DNA of 64,000 nt from Agarophyton chilense (Eukaryota > Rhodophyta > Florideophyceae > Gracilariales > Gracilariaceae), in contig JARGXX010000022.1 in NCBI GenBank assembly GCA_030374765.1, positions 1,054,001 through 1,118,000 on the forward strand, given 5' to 3'. The number at the start of each line of letters is the position of its first letter. Position 1 is the first letter of the stretch. Positions 41,733 through 54,750 of the stretch are shown piece by piece. A program made the position numbers and the translations under genes. Below the pieces are notes generated by a model. The model did no database searches, was not told where the DNA came from, and saw nothing but the letters and a program-made list of their open reading frames with translations.

Positions 41733-43329
41733 TCAGTCCACAATCTCCACACAGTTAATACGCACTTGTAAATCGATGAATCGGCGGTTATGTGGGAAAT
41801 AGCTCAAATAAAAGAAACTAGAATCATCGACTACTGACACATCTCGCAACCATGAGTTGAGATGCACTGAGTTAAATTCTGCCGTAGAGCTTAAAAATCT
41901 CCCAATATGCGTGGGGCAATATTTTCTTGTATATTGTTTTTTTTTCGTTTCAGCAAGCAGGGCCATCGAGCGAATAGTACGAGAGATTTGAATAAATTTC
42001 TAGCTATTTCTCTCAGCCCTACAGTTTCCGTTAAAAAACGATGTAATTAGATTACAACAATACAATTTGATACAATTTTTCTTCTAAAAGCAAAAAGACG
42101 CTCTCATACTATACATTTTAACTTTAATAGCTCCTTGTCGAACACGCTGTACATGAACCGCGATTTTATGGACAATATTGTCTGATCAATGCTTTTAAAC
42201 ATCGAAAGTTGACAAAATTGCGGATTCTAAGTTTTATTGTTGAGAAATGTTCATTTTGAATAATGCTACTTGTCCAAACTCATATATTTTCTCTTAATAT
42301 CATGATTTCAAGCAATCAATCACTGTCATGGAGTCCTAAGCGAAACCTACAAAGCAAATACAGAACTTTGAATTGGTCATTGTGATGCAGTGACTGACTT
42401 GAACGAAGATGAGTTTCTCACACCTTTTTCCATACTACGCAAAAATACGTAGAAAGGACTTTGAAAAGTATTCTATCTTCACTGAAAGTCATATTTGAAC
42501 AAAAATTATTTAAATCACTGCATTTTCTAGTTTAGTTACGTCGAGATAGTTTGGCTCTTGACCAAGTAGGCAGCTTGTCAAAAATGAATCACTGCGAATT
42601 CGAGATTCTTTTCTGAAAATACTCTCCAAACTGGTATGTTTTAAAGCATATTTGTTTCACGAAGGTAACCTTAAATTCCGATGAATATTGAAACATCTGG
42701 CGTTGGAATTTACAAAGCACGCCAATCTGTGTATTGAGTTCTAATGTTATGAAAAAACCAACGATCTGCAACGGTTCGACGTTAACAACTAAAAACTACT
42801 GAAGAACGCAGTGAACCAGAGAAAAGTTACTTAAAGCCAGGTGGTACTGTTCCATCTCACAATACCGAGCATGATCAGGATCATCTTCATACGGATGTTC
42901 TTTCTACCGAAACCCTCTCCGGTTCGGTTCTTCAAGGTTTGAGAAACTGTGATTCGGCAGTATGAAATACGTAAAAACTCATTTTTTGGATTGAAGGAGA
43001 AAACTCCAACCTCAATAGTATCTCTGATCAACAAGACGAGAGTGGTTCTGAGCATGCCCACAAGAATGTTGGTCTGTTTGACGAACTAACTAAGGACCGG
43101 TTTATCGCGGTTGCTTCTGGTTTTGGAGCAGTTGACTACAAATGGTGTAGAAAATACTGGAACGGTGCTTCGGGTATTTCTGTTGCTTCTTCAAACAACT
43201 GTTCTCCGTAGTTTTTTTCAGAAACGCATCGAGGGAACTTGGCTCGTCTTCGTCGCCTAGCATGATTGATAACTTCCTATCGCACCACTCATCTGAGGCG
43301 CTAAGCAGGCGTGAAGAGTATGCACGCAT
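41733..43329. other. AT-rich stretch without a recognisable gene
   Basis: Clearly more AT-rich than its surroundings. No frame resembles a known family. Because copia protease remnants start at 43330, part of this may be decayed copia gag or LTR, but no repeat ends were found. Confidence 0.5.
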
Positions 43330-45480
43330 GGATGTCTCTGTCGCATCCATTTTACGAGAACATCGTCTCTCTCGTCTACATGGCTTCTGCGTGGTCATTG
43401 GTGCCCCGAAATCTGTTGTTGATATCAAGGAATTGAAAAGGGTGTACCGTGAATAATTGGTTCCCATGCTAACTCTTTCAAAACGTCTGTAAAACTCAAT
43501 ATTCCATTTCGCCTAGACATTCTTCGATTCCATAGAACAAGTAGTGATACATCTCGCAACACCATCTAGTGCGCATCCTATATTTTTCAAATTCGAAGTC
43601 TTTAAAGCTAGTTTACACGCTGTTTTTGGTATGGACGTCCTGTTCAAAGAGTTCTCGATCACAAATATGGTTTCAAGTCGTTTAACCAAACGATTGTTTA
43701 TTCGCCATGATGATGAATCCCAAAAGTAAAAAATCAAACAGGAAAAGAAGCATACTCGAGTCTTGATATTGGCAAAAGGTATTACCGGCCTCTTCGATAG
43801 ACGTACCAGAAGTTAGCTCCACAAGACTTCTTTGCGGACGGCGGAATTGCTCTTTCTGTCGCACTTAAATCAGTAACGGATACAGTAGGCCCTGAGCGAC
43901 TATATTCTTTTCCCTAGTTGTCTGGGAGTGCCCGAAATTTCACACTCGATCTTAGATACTAGACCAACAAGTAACATTGGAAAGTAAGAAAAAGATCGGT
44001 GGGACGTCGAAGGAAGAAATTGAAAGAATTTCATGGCTGAGCTCTGTATAGATCGCGCACTGAAGCACAGAACATCTCCTGCGACTGACAAAATATATAA
44101 GACGAAAGATAAGGTCTTTGTTTTGCGAGAGAAGATCGTTTACAATCGTATTGGAGAGTTGATTGGTGCACTGACCGTCAACAGTGTCTGCAAGATTAAA
44201 CGACTTAATTTCGCCCAAGACATTCGCGTGGGACTGTCAAACAGTTTTCTCTTGCACAAGTCAAAGCGTATTACGAACCTGAAGATTTGGCGCACTCAAT
44301 CTTTACCGAACTTTGAGAAGGTTAATGATTTTAAAGTTGCCCGTATGATCCTGGAATTTACTTGACGGAAATTATGGGCATCGTCGAAGAAGATGCGTTC
44401 CGCGAAATGTAATGACATCAAGAATCTGTTGGATACAAAGACTTTCAAAATCATACAATCAGAAGATAACCCGACGAAGGCAATCGTTTTATATGAAGGA
44501 TTTGTACTTGGAATTTATTCTCCTGGCGATGAAAAACTGAATTACAAGTCTAGACACGCTATCGATATACACCGTGGTCGCACGAAGAACATGATGGTGT
44601 ATTAAACAACCCATCTACAACCGCCGTCTATCAGATTGCCTCTAGTTCTAGCTGCCATGTATAGGTGCGATGTCTGGAGCTCTGATATCAGTCGAGCTTA
44701 CTTCCACTCCGCAGAGCCTATTCTCCGCGAGCTTTTCATCAAAAGTCCTCTTCCAGAGCTTAAACTGAACTATTCCCCGTGCCCACAGCTGCTGAAACCT
44801 CGGTAGGGTTCTTGTTCATCTGGGGAACTGTGAAACCAAATTAAAGACGATAACAATACCACGGACCTGGGCATGGTATCAACTGGATTGGGACAGGCTC
44901 TTTACCTTCACATGGAATACAGTAGTCTCAAAGAAATATTAGGTGGTTTTTAGATGATCTCTTGCGATAAGGTGACTCTTCTTCCAAGGAGTCTTAAAAG
45001 AAGACGAACAAGAAGCTTGAAATGACAGAGGAGACGTTTTTGCCTTGCATCTCTACTGGGCTTTCGTTCACTTGAGAAAGCGATGGAATAAAAATACAGA
45101 ACAAGCGCATCTACATCAAGAACCTCGAAGAACTGTCTACTGCCGTGTCGTTTTCTGTTTTATGATTTATGCACATAAGAATCGCTTGGTGATAAAACAC
45201 CATGCCAGATTACAAGTCCGCAGTATCGCAACTGGCTCACAACAAAATGGAATGACTCGAGAGGAAGAGGGTGAAGATTGTCGATCAGCTGAGCCGAGCT
45301 GTTCGCTACGCTAAAGTGACCCCGTATCTCGTCTTATTCTTCTACTCAAGATGGACATTATACGAGTTGTTCGCTTTTTAGACTCTTCTTACGCTAAAAA
45401 ACGTCATATATCCGTAGCTTTGGTGGACTTGCTTCCTGGTGACTACATTTGAAAAGTAGCTCCTACACTTTTAAAGTTTT
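43330..45480 (+). pseudogene. Ty1/copia pol remnant (protease, integrase tail, RT, RNase H)
   Basis: Pieces in the normal copia order in different frames. Protease: HGFCVVIGAPKSVVDIKEL (catalytic DTGA changed to VIGA) and FGMDVLFKEFSITN, NRLTKR-type end at 43540-43735. The integrase core is missing near 43740-43840. Integrase C terminus: RALKHRTSPATDKIYK and REKIVYNRIGELIGALTV (44033-44365). RT start: EIKNLLDTKTFK-like block and a YKSRHAIDIHRGR block (44393-44605), then DVWSSDISRAYFHSAEP. RNase H relics reach 45480 (QLSRAVRYAK, DSSYAK). It belongs to the same group as the fragment at 18489-19145. Old and non-functional. Confidence 0.75.
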
Positions 45481-46113
45481 AATTTTCTAAAATGGTTACC
45501 AGCTCATCGATGGAGGGTTAGTTGATTGCTTTTAGAAACACCTTCAAGTTTATCAGACAAGCAAACTTTTGAAACAAAGAAAAACCACCTAGTCTTACCT
45601 GCAATAAACACGGTATTAGTCTACAATTTAAAACGTTTTGTAGTTCTCAAAGACCAATGGACCCCATATACTACTGTTCAAAAGAATCTCAACCATATTG
45701 AGAACTAAAAGACGGAATACTACAGCCTTTTGAATATGGAAGCAGAGAGCATACCATTGGAGAACATTTTCGCAATGGGAAAATATCCGAGGCAGTATTA
45801 ATCAGTACACTAAAAAATGGTAGCAGCCCGATACCAAAACATTTCCAACAAAAGCAATACACCACACACTTCATCATTTCATACCTTAAGAAACACACTA
45901 CTGTACCTCTTATCTCCATTCCCATACTATGCAACAAAGCTAACTCAATTTGCCACTTCAGCAGAGTGTTCGAATCACTGAACACTGAAAAACATGCATC
46001 AGATCTATACAGCAGAAAAAATCTCAACTTCAACTACGAAATGATTCGACGTGGGCTGTAGTACTCCAAAAGTCAGCTACACGAAAGTAGCTCGAACAGA
46101 AAAAAGAAGCCCA
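45481..46113. other. No recognisable gene
   Basis: AT-rich. The last ~70 bp may hold the upstream part of the Ulp1 domain (STWAVV, where Ulp1 enzymes have HW) in another frame. Confidence 0.4.
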
Positions 46114-46443
46114 CAATGTTCTATGGCGATAGTCTACGCCGAAAATGTTCGCGGAAAGTACTGATGCTTTTTGAAGAGAGCGTTTGAGTATACTATTATG
46201 AATGGAAAGCGTTCTGCGGTTCTCTCAACGAAGAATTGTATGCTTGACGTGAAGAAATACTCTCGGCAGAGGGATAGACACAGCTGCGGGTGTTATGTCA
46301 TATCTGCGGCGGCTGAGTTTGCTGTGGATCGAGGATGTGCTCCTCCTCGTAGTCTTGCGAAGGGTTTTAGTGCTACGTTGTCGGAAAAGTACAGGTGGAT
46401 GGCAATCAGGAGTCGTGTAGTTCATGTTCTTACAGCCTACTAA
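46114..46443 (+). pseudogene. Ulp1-like (C48) cysteine protease fragment
   Basis: Ulp1 enzymes remove SUMO. The fragment shows FYGDSLRRK (the Asp of the catalytic triad, usually YDSL) and, after a one-base shift near 46170, RQRDRHSCGCYVISAAAEF (the Gln and catalytic Cys of QxDxxxCG). The His block upstream is degenerate (STW instead of HW). The frame ends at 46443. Some MULE families carry an Ulp1 domain, and a MULE transposase lies 2 kb downstream, so it may belong to the same element. Confidence 0.6.
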
Positions 46444-46730
46444 ATCTACGAAGAGAAACAGGTATCCGAGAGTATGCTTCAACAATATCGCTTGCATCAT
46501 CGCCCTCACATGTATCACACCCGGGAGCAAAGAAAGTGGCGCTTGAAGAAAATTCACAGTCCTGTTATGGAACGGGATGATTTGCTGATGACGAAAAGGA
46601 AAGGGACTGGATATCCCTCGCAAGCAGCACCAGCCAGAGATGGCGGCAAGCCTGCCCCAAGTATCCTTTCCTTGAAAAAGATGAATTATTCAACGTAGCA
46701 AAGTGGTGGTGGAAGGGAAAGACGTGCGAC

Positions 46731-47309
46731 GTGGGTAACGCCGGATTCGAATCAGTTGATGAGCAGCTGAGAGATTTCATAGTGAGAATGATGGAGGGAA
46801 TTGAAAGAAAAAAGTCGTTGCAATGTCAAGAAGAAAACATTAAGAAACTGCTTCGAATCAAGGTTGAGGGTTTTAATTCATGTCTATCTCCTCCGCCGCC
46901 GAGAAATTCTACTCGCAGAGTGAAGTTTCTCGAGAGTGCTAAGATTGCGCATTCAGGCCTGGATCACGTCATTGATCAAGTGATAGAGAGAGTATCTGCT
47001 CTAGAAGTACACTCTCTCGACGAAAACCGTACCCGAGATCACAAGAAGGCTCCTTCCGTGGGATTACGAGTAGGAGGGAAGGCTCCCAGTGATTCTGGGA
47101 TAAGGTTCTCATGCGGGATAGACGATCTGATTACTTTCATATCCTCGAGAGCTTCTACTCATGGGTTCCTTTGTGTCATGCACCACTTTCGAATTGTGAG
47201 AAGAGACATGAAGCAGAACGATCGCATCTTCAATGGGAGACTTCGGTGTGCCAAGGGCAAAGCCCCGAATCGGTGCCCTTCAAGTATTATTTTCAGCTTC
47301 GAAAGATAA
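46731..47309 (+). CDS. Hypothetical frame, unknown
   Basis: 192 codons without a recognised domain. It has a charged helical stretch in the first third (VDEQLRDFIVRMMEGIERKK) and a Pro-rich patch (LSPPPPRNS). It lies between the Ulp1 fragment and the MULE transposase and may be a decayed part of the same transposon. It may also not be a gene. Confidence 0.25.
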   Translation: MGNAGFESVDEQLRDFIVRMMEGIERKKSLQCQEENIKKLLRIKVEGFNSCLSPPPPRNSTRRVKFLESAKIAHSGLDHVIDQVIERVSALEVHSLDENRTRDHKKAPSVGLRVGGKAPSDSGIRFSCGIDDLITFISSRASTHGFLCVMHHFRIVRRDMKQNDRIFNGRLRCAKGKAPNRCPSSIIFSFER

Positions 47310-47837
47310 AGTCTGAACTGGCATGTTCATGCTGACCTACGAAACAACTGGACACCCTTTGAATTAACTTCTGATGTTGTCAAGGAGCGATGTGAAGCTC
47401 TTCAGAGCTCAATGAGAGCTCACTATCTGAATTTGAAGGAGGAGGGTTGTAGCGGATGAAAGCAGGGAGCAAGGGATTGGGAATCGTTAGAACCGAAGCG
47501 CTTTACTAACAAAAAAGATGGTTCTACGTCCGATGTTCCGGGTTGCACATTATTGGAAGATGTGTTCAGCTGCTTTGAAACTTGAAGTCAATCCTTTCAC
47601 GACTTGAAAGCCAAATAGAACGACTAATAGCCCTTCCCGTCGCCTCGATGACCTTTCTCAAACTCTGGAAGAGATCCCGAAGAATACAAGTTCATGGCTG
47701 CGTGTAGGAAGCGTGAATGGGATATAGAACACGGCGAAAACAGTAGAAGAAGTTGTGGACTTGAGGTCGTCAACTAATGACGTAGGAGACGGAAGTGATA
47801 AAGACTAACGGGCGTGATTGGTAATGAAGTAGGAGAC

Positions 47838-48017
47838 GTGAGTGTTCTAGGAGCCCCAGTGTCTGGAACTGAAGCCCCCGGGATACGGAGCCCCGACGTA
47901 ATTGTTCTAGGAGCTCCAGAGTCTAGATCTGAAGCCCCTGGGATACGAAGCCCCGACATCAGTGTTCTAGGAGTACCTGCATCCGGATCTGAAGCCCTTG
48001 GGATACCGATTCCCAAC
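47838..48017 (+). repeat. Three 60-bp tandem repeats
   Basis: Units 47838-47897, 47898-47957 and 47958-48017 share TGTTCTAGGAG at the start and GATACGNAGCCCCGA-like ends. In one frame they encode three 20-residue units of the form VLGAP-S-SEAPGIRSPD. The open frame continues to 48047. The setting is the MULE region. Confidence 0.85.
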
Positions 48018-48131
48018 AGAGAACCTAAGAAGCATTGTGTAGATTAATTTTCCTACTCTTCTATCTCAAATCCTCACGGTGGTACAAGGGCAACACAGAA
48101 CAAAATGCTGGCATAAGAGGCAGATGAGGTA

Positions 48132-49405
48132 ATGAAGAGCAGTAATAGCATGGAAACGATAGAGGATGATATTAGACTACAGCTTGATGATAGAACTTCT
48201 GATCTGATCGATCGTTTTCTGTTCTTAGATAAAAAAGAAGAGATTCCTCCAGATATTTTCCACATACAAGAACCCCTCCATGACGATGACCCACTGCATG
48301 CCATGATGAAGTTGACGTCCAAGTCAGAGATAGAGAAGTAGAGAAGCACATTTCGCTCAGTGGTAATATTGGTAAGGTCGAAGATGACCAGAAACGTATT
48401 GAAGAATGCTTTAAGGCGGCAGTTATTGCTTTTTTTCAAAGTCAATCCTTCAATGCACCCGGTCATGATGTCGTAAAAGAAGTGCAGCACACTGCAAATT
48501 GTATGGGATACTATCTGTATACGTGGAAAGCGGTCTACGTAGGCCACAGGAAGCGGAGCGAAACAAATAGAGTCGCTGGAGACCGTCGTGTACTACACAA
48601 GGGCATCCTTAAGTGCGAGAAATACAATTAGAAGCAACCTGAGAGATACAATTTCTCTCTCACCATCAAGACAGTCGGCTCAGACGAAGACGGAGCAGGT
48701 AAACACTACGCCGTGGACTTAACGGGGGCTATACATAATCACAATCCTGCAGAAAGCTGCAGGGTCAAGCCTCTGGCCCCCAAGATGTGCACCGAAGCCC
48801 TTCACATGACTAAAACTCTTAGAATGGCCTTCCAAGACACGTTACGATACTTGGAGAACAAGTTTGAGAAAGGAATCAATCCTTTAACGGCTGGAAAGAA
48901 ACTTGGATATGCGGGTTCGTTGAGCAATCCAAAGGATCTGGCATGCATGAGACTCTGTGAAGCCCTTGTTTACCTAAACAAAGAAGACGCAGGCAACAAC
49001 TTCGTCTTCAACTGCGACTCCTCCAGGAGAATGATGTCTGCGTGCTGGTCTTTCAGGTAGTGGTTGAATTACTACGAGAAGTGAGGAATTATTCCAGGCA
49101 TTTCTGTTGATAGCAAGGCAGTAGCGAATCGTTTCGGATATCCTTTATTCACAATCAATGGGAGATCAAACGATGGTTTTATTCTAACGTTTTTCACGGG
49201 TTTCATTGCCGGAGACAGAGAAGAAGATTTCAATCAGGTAATTTATCGTTTTAAGTCCATTAATATGTACTCTCCAGCAATGATAACTATGAACCAGAGC
49301 GTGCCGTGCATTAACGCGACCGAAAGATCTTCGATAGATCTTTTGTTGCGCTTGAAGGGTGGCATCTGAATCAAAACCAGATAAATAATGGCAATTCTTG
49401 GTGTG
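48132..49405 (+). pseudogene. MULE transposase, N-terminal and catalytic parts
   Basis: The frame 48132-48341 continues after a one-base shift. A DNA-binding domain of the FAR1/FLYWCH kind follows (YLYTWKAVYVGHRKR, LHKGILKCEKYN, GAIHNHNPAES at 48520-48780). Then helices (DTLRYLENKFEKGINPLTAG) run to a UAG at 49058-49060. The transposase core is VDSKAVANRFGYPLFTINGR, then FFTGFIAGDREEDFNQVI (first catalytic Asp near 49105). Where the second Asp is expected the sequence reads MITMNQSVPCINA, so it is lost. Element C interrupts it after GTGTG (49401-49405); it resumes at 59643. Confidence 0.7.
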
Positions 49406-49851
49406 TATGAAGAAGAAACGATTAAAGTTGAGTTGTGTAAGCCGCCAGGGCCTGAGGTATCTTACAAGCGCCACGTGGACTGGCCGACCTCAGCTGGACA
49501 TATTTTGAAATTTTCTTTATTCTATTTAGTGTAATCGCATAGATTTACAGTTCCAGGGATATCATAGCGCCTCTACATCGATATTTGCTTACCTGGAGTG
49601 ACACTTTTCTATTCGAATCAAGTAGGAACCGTTAGGATACTAAATCACCCACTTTGGTCCATTAGTCCCACCAATTGGTCTTCAAGCCATCGTTTCCGTA
49701 CCTCCGATCTGTATGACTACGCAGTAAACGACAGTTCATTGCGCCAAGTAATTTGGGATTGCCGCTGTCAAGAATACGAACCTTAGGACCCGCTCTACCA
49801 CGTTACCCCAGGTTGAGACCGGTACGCTGACCTACCAGTCATTGCGTAACA
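49406..49851 (+). repeat. Element C 5' LTR
   Basis: 446 bp ending GCGTAACA. It aligns without net length change to 59192-59637. The start is fixed by the GTGTG duplication and by the gap-free alignment to the 3' LTR. Confidence 0.88.
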
Positions 49852-49854
49852 TTT

Positions 49855-49872
49855 TTGTCTCCCGACTTAGAA
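49855..49872 (+). promoter_or_regulatory. Element C primer-binding site
   Basis: TTGTCTCCCGACTTAGAA, one base different from B (TGG changed to TTG). It links C to A and B. Confidence 0.72.
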
Positions 49873-50054
49873 TCCCCTAGGAATAATTGAGCGGACCACT
49901 GAAACGAAGAATTATATGGATTCTACCTTTTGGTTTGATTCTCCAACGGACCAGAAGTACAGAAGCAACCGCCACTATGAATGCAGGAAACACACCCAAC
50001 TGAATAGATCATAGGACTCTTATTGCAGGACGAGTTGCCGCTACAACGCCGAAG

Positions 50055-52092
50055 ATGTCGCCTGAACCACACGTTGATACTGTTAGCGACATCAGGAGAA
50101 CGAGAAGCCAGCCGCAAGAAGTACTGACTCCCCTGGGGGACCCTGAAAGGATTCGCCAAGAACCAACGGTGGCAGCGCGTTTACGAGAACGCCTCACCAG
50201 GGCCACCTCTAGGCCAGAGACGCCCCAAAAAGAGAACCCCGTAAGACCGGAAGAATTAGAGAGAACATTCCCACAGGGCTTGCCGACAATCATTGGCCCC
50301 GTCACAGTGAGCTCTGCTCAGCCCATGTGAATTCTATTGTGAACATGCGACTCGCTACGGCGATCTCTGACCATTCGGATTACCTCATTAGGCGAATAGT
50401 GCTTAAGGTACTGGAGTCTGAGTTATTCAGATACTCCCTCCTGCAGGGCGTTTAAGGAGCAGTCACCAGCTAGTCAGGCAATGAAGTCCCTAAAACCTCT
50501 CCAAAAGTCAACCATCCGGCTTCCATGTGGAAACCCCCTACGGAATCCCCAGGAATGGCGGTATTACCGGCTCCTCTCCGGGAACAAAAGCAGGAAAATC
50601 CAATGGAAAGATAAACTAAGAGCAGAAGAGAGGCTCCGCGTCTAGAAGAGAGACAGATTGCTCAACCCAAAAAACAATACGAGGTACAGCGAACTCAAGG
50701 CTCCATCGGATCTGATAGAGAGATCGATCCGTTAGGTTCCCATCCCACCGAAAAGAAACGAAGTAACCGCGGGAGAAAAAGGAATAGAAAGAGAAAAGTA
50801 AGAGAACGTTCGGACACGAGTGATTCCGATTCGGACTCAACCGAAACGACCTACCCGGAAGTAAACAAGGCTGCCGTTCGAGGCGACAAACCACTGACAA
50901 TAACTAACTACCTTTTCCTTAAGATTCTAGACTACCAGAAGTATCGATTGGCCGACAGGTCTCCGACATATTCTGGTTCGGTGGCTCGCAGAGTCATCAA
51001 ATGGGCCAAACGGATGCAACTCACCATTACGGACAAGTTCTCAGGTTCCGATTCCATTGCCGTCCTTAGGTTTCGTAGTTTGTTCCGTACGGCCTGTGAT
51101 CAGAACGGTGTCCACTAGGGCGCCGCTCTGTACCTTTTACAATTCTTTCTCACAGGACATGCGCCTGATTGAGTGGTTTCGAAGGTATCTTGCGCAACTG
51201 ACCTCGTGGATGCTCATGATCGTGAGCTTCTCAGGTCATATCCTGAGGTTGTTCATTACCTCTCGGGAACCTATGCCACAGATGAGGTTATAATGGATCC
51301 CTATCAGGAAGTGATATCCTTTAGGCAGAGCTCCAACATGACTGAATAGGCTTTTGCAGACGACCTATGGAAGAAGGCTTACAGATGTGAAAAAGTATTC
51401 TTCGAAGAACGGCTAAAACGTCATTTTATCACGTGATTACTTCCTGCCATTCGGACACATGTCTGTAATTACCACACGGAAAACCCCTAATATTCCTTCC
51501 GACGGCTCGTCACCTATGCTGAAGGTTATAGCAAAACCTACCGAACTCCCAGGCGCAATGCTGATATATCCAGAGGACACGCAACTCTATTGCGGAAACT
51601 AAACCAAGCCCATTCGATTAGCTCCACGGAATCAGACATGGATTCATCACTTCATTATGCTGCCTCGGGAGATATTCTCTCGGTTAATTTTGGTGCCCTC
51701 CGTCTGGGCCCCCATCGTTTACCTCTCAGGGAAGTACAGCGACCACTGGACCACCCACACCCAAGTATTACCCCTTTCCACCACGCAAGGACGCTTTTCT
51801 TCGCTCACCAAGGACCTGCTTTCTCTGCCCTTCCATGATCCAACCCTGTGAATGCACAAGATATTTGCCTGAAGACGCACGCAAACATCTCCCAGCCGTG
51901 AAGGAAGAGAATTACAAGGTGAGGAGATCCAAAGAACTGTTTAACAGGGCACAGCAACGACCCACGGGAATACCTGGAAGCTCTCGCTATGCCCACCCTC
52001 CGGATAGCCTAATGAAAGCCCCACGGGTCCATGCCATTGTAGACCCCACGGACGACCCCGAAGAGGAACCCCATCGTCAGGACGAAACTTAA
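50055..52092 (+). pseudogene. Element C gag, heavily broken
   Basis: Pieces in several frames. The first is Arg/Pro-rich (50055-50330). Next comes a Lys/Arg plus acidic Ser tract (RGRKRNRKRKVRERSDTSDS, about 50770-50830), matching the tract in A and B. The capsid-like domain (YQKYRLADRSPTYSGSV, RRVIKWAKRMQLTITDKFSG) runs to about 51430. A CExY-type zinc knuckle may lie near 51845-51870 (QPCECTRYLPEDARKH) but lacks the standard spacing. Non-functional. Confidence 0.65.
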
Positions 52093-52162
52093 CACCATTG
52101 TAAAACGCTTAGAGAGTCTACTCAAGGCAAATCCTCCCTCTTGAAGTACATTCCTCAACTAT

Positions 52163-53125
52163 TTGGAAGGTCAGGTGCCAAGGAGCTCCTCATCTCCCAA
52201 TACAAACCCCAACCATTTGACCACTCCGAATTCAATAAGATTGGAAGACAGTAGCGACCCCGTCTGTATCCTCAGGAAGGAGAATTATGAAGTTCCTGTA
52301 GCCATGAAACTATGTTTCAACACCTGCCTGGTGGCAACAGCAGTATAGGACACAGCCGCTGGTCTCAATTTGGTCCATTCTAAGCTACACTCATTTGGTT
52401 GTCAAGATTTCCTTCAGGAAAAGAAGAACCACGGGACTACTGATGAATCACTTAGACCAATGGGCATTAAAGGGATATTACCACTTTAAATACACATAAA
52501 ACGATTCAAAGTCCGCACGTGGTTCCTTGTATGTGCAAACTTGGGCGCTGATGCAATCCTAGGGACCTCCTTCATCCACCTATACATCGAAGCCATTTAT
52601 TCTGTCCTTATGAAAGTCGCATTTTATCGCGCACCTTCCATCTCCATAATTGGCTCCGCCCCAGGGCCAGAAGCTAACCTCAAACGAACAATTACCTCCG
52701 AAGATCCTAAGTCCAATAAGATTCGCTTATCGAAAGCCATAACGACACCCCCAATGACCCAGATCACTGTATCGGTCCATGCCCAGTCCTCAGGTCTCTT
52801 GGCGATACAGAACCACCCGAAAATGGTTTTGAAGCACCTCACCTTAATAGCCACTGGAGCAATAGACATCCGCCCCAACAGGCCCTTTTTGTTCACAATC
52901 AGCAACTTCAGAGATAATCCCGTACAGTTACCGAAAGGTACAGTGATTGGCATCACTCTACCCGCCCCTTTGGGCATTATGGAAGCCCAATTGGATAACT
53001 TTTCAAGGAAAATTCCCGACGAGAACGTCGACGATTGGAAGGGGACAGTCGCCATCCGCGCAGAATTTGAATCCTCTAGGCCCCGGGTAATTGATCTCCT
53101 CGGGGAATACCAAATCATGTGGTAA
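52163..53125 (+). pseudogene. Element C protease and linker
   Basis: The protease motif is DTAAGLNLV (about 52350), preceded by a stop; other elements have DTGAGPNF. The linker, with VHAQSSGLLAIQ, IRPNRPFLFTISNF and GTVIGITLPAPLGIMEAQ, matches the linkers of A and B. It is open from 52541 to 53125. Confidence 0.75.
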
Positions 53126-54698
53126 GGTAGATTTGGGGAAAAACAGAGCTACTACGCACCGCATTGACCTCCAGGATGATGCTAGACCACAGTTCCAGCA
53201 CTCATGCCGTACAGGCCTGAAGGGTAGGGAAATTGTCGCCGACCAGATGGACAAAATGCGCCAAGCTCACGTCATCGAGCCCGCACCTCCTAACCAATCC
53301 GAATGGGAAAGTTCCCTTGTCCTCGCTGATAAGAAGGATGGCTCCCTCAGGTTCTGTGTCGACTACAGGAAGCTGAACGCAGTAACCAAGAGGGACTTAT
53401 ACTCGATACCCCGTATGGATGACTGTCTAGATTCCTCGGGTAGAGCAGCCGTATTCACCACACCGGACGCTAATACCGGATATTGGCAAAGCTCTATGGC
53501 TGATGATGCGAGAGCGCTGACAATCTTCACCACCCATGAAGGTCTGTTCAGATTTGCTCTTATGCTCTTTGGTTTAAAGAATGCACCAGCAACCTTCCAA
53601 CGGGTAATGGACATCATACTATCTAGAGTCAAATGAAAATTCGCCCTGGTCTACTTTGATGACGTATTAATCTTCTCACAGACCGTTAAGGAACACCTTG
53701 TCCAAGAGTAGACGTTGCTAACAATCCTACAAAACGCCGGAATAACAATGAAACTCCGCAAACGCGCCTTCTTTCGGGCCTCAGTGGAGTATCTCGGTCA
53801 CATCGTCCTTCCAGGAAAGTTAAATATAGCCAAAAAGACCACGGATGCCATCGGCCAGACTAAAACTCCCCAAACCGACATGGAAATACGATCTTTTTTG
53901 GGCTTGTGCAATGTCTACCGACGTTTTGTCCAAGAACTTGCTATAATCTCGGCCCCCTTCAACGCAATGTTGAAGAAGGAAACACCTTCGGAGTTTGAAT
54001 GCCTTACCAAGGACCAGTATCAGGCATTTCGAACCCTAAAGGCCAAAGTGCTAAACCCACCCATACTGGCTTTACCAAAACCCAACAGGCCCTTTGTCTT
54101 GGAAACAGTCGCTTCTGATGTCCCAGTAGGATTTGAACTGCTACAGGAACAAGATTCAGCAAAGGGTTATCGACCTATTGGATACTGGAGCAGAACGAGT
54201 ACTAGCGCGGAGCGAAACTACAGTACTACCGAATAGGAATGTATCGCCATCGCATGGTCTGTATTCACACTCCGACCATACCTCTAGCGAACTAGGTTCA
54301 CCACTAGGGCAGACCACGATTAACTCCGCTGGTTACTCAATATGACCGATGCATCAAGTCGCCTTGCTCGTTGGCGCCTTAGGCTGTCAGAGTATGACTT
54401 TGATAATCCCTATAGGCCAGGCATCAAGCACCAGGCCGCAGATGCCCTCTTGCGAATCATTACCGACGGAACCGATGACACGCAAGTGAACGACCTCATT
54501 CCTACTCCCTTCGCAGATGATGGACCTCAAGATAATACGAAACCGGATTACCTGGTGGATACGGTCAAAGTGGATGATTCTGAGGTAAAGGAGAATGAAT
54601 TCTACTTTTGCACTGGGAGACAGTACCACCCAACCCGATACCACCTCAGGTTCATGCAAGAACCCCAGAGGAAAATAGCTCCTCCATATAACTATTGA
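53126..54698 (+). pseudogene. Element C reverse transcriptase and RNase H
   Basis: RT blocks: THRIDLQDDARPQFQ, LADKKDGSLRFCVDYRK, TPDANTGYWQ, LFGLKNAPATFQRVMD, a UGA, then ALVYFDDVLIFS (YFDD box), another stop, and YLGHIVLPGKL. RNase H: FVLETVASDVPVGFELLQ (first Asp replaced in ETVAS), RPIGYWSRTSTSAERNYS, and later SRLARWRLRLSEYDFDN, AADALLRI. Several stops. Confidence 0.87.
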
Positions 54699-54750
54699 GG
54701 AACTTCTACAGGCGCTGGTCGAAGACGAGTACTGCAATGAAACAGCCTAA

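Noticed and set aside
43102..43467. 121-codon minus-strand frame
   Set aside because: The plus strand holds the copia protease block (IGAPKSVV) at the same place.
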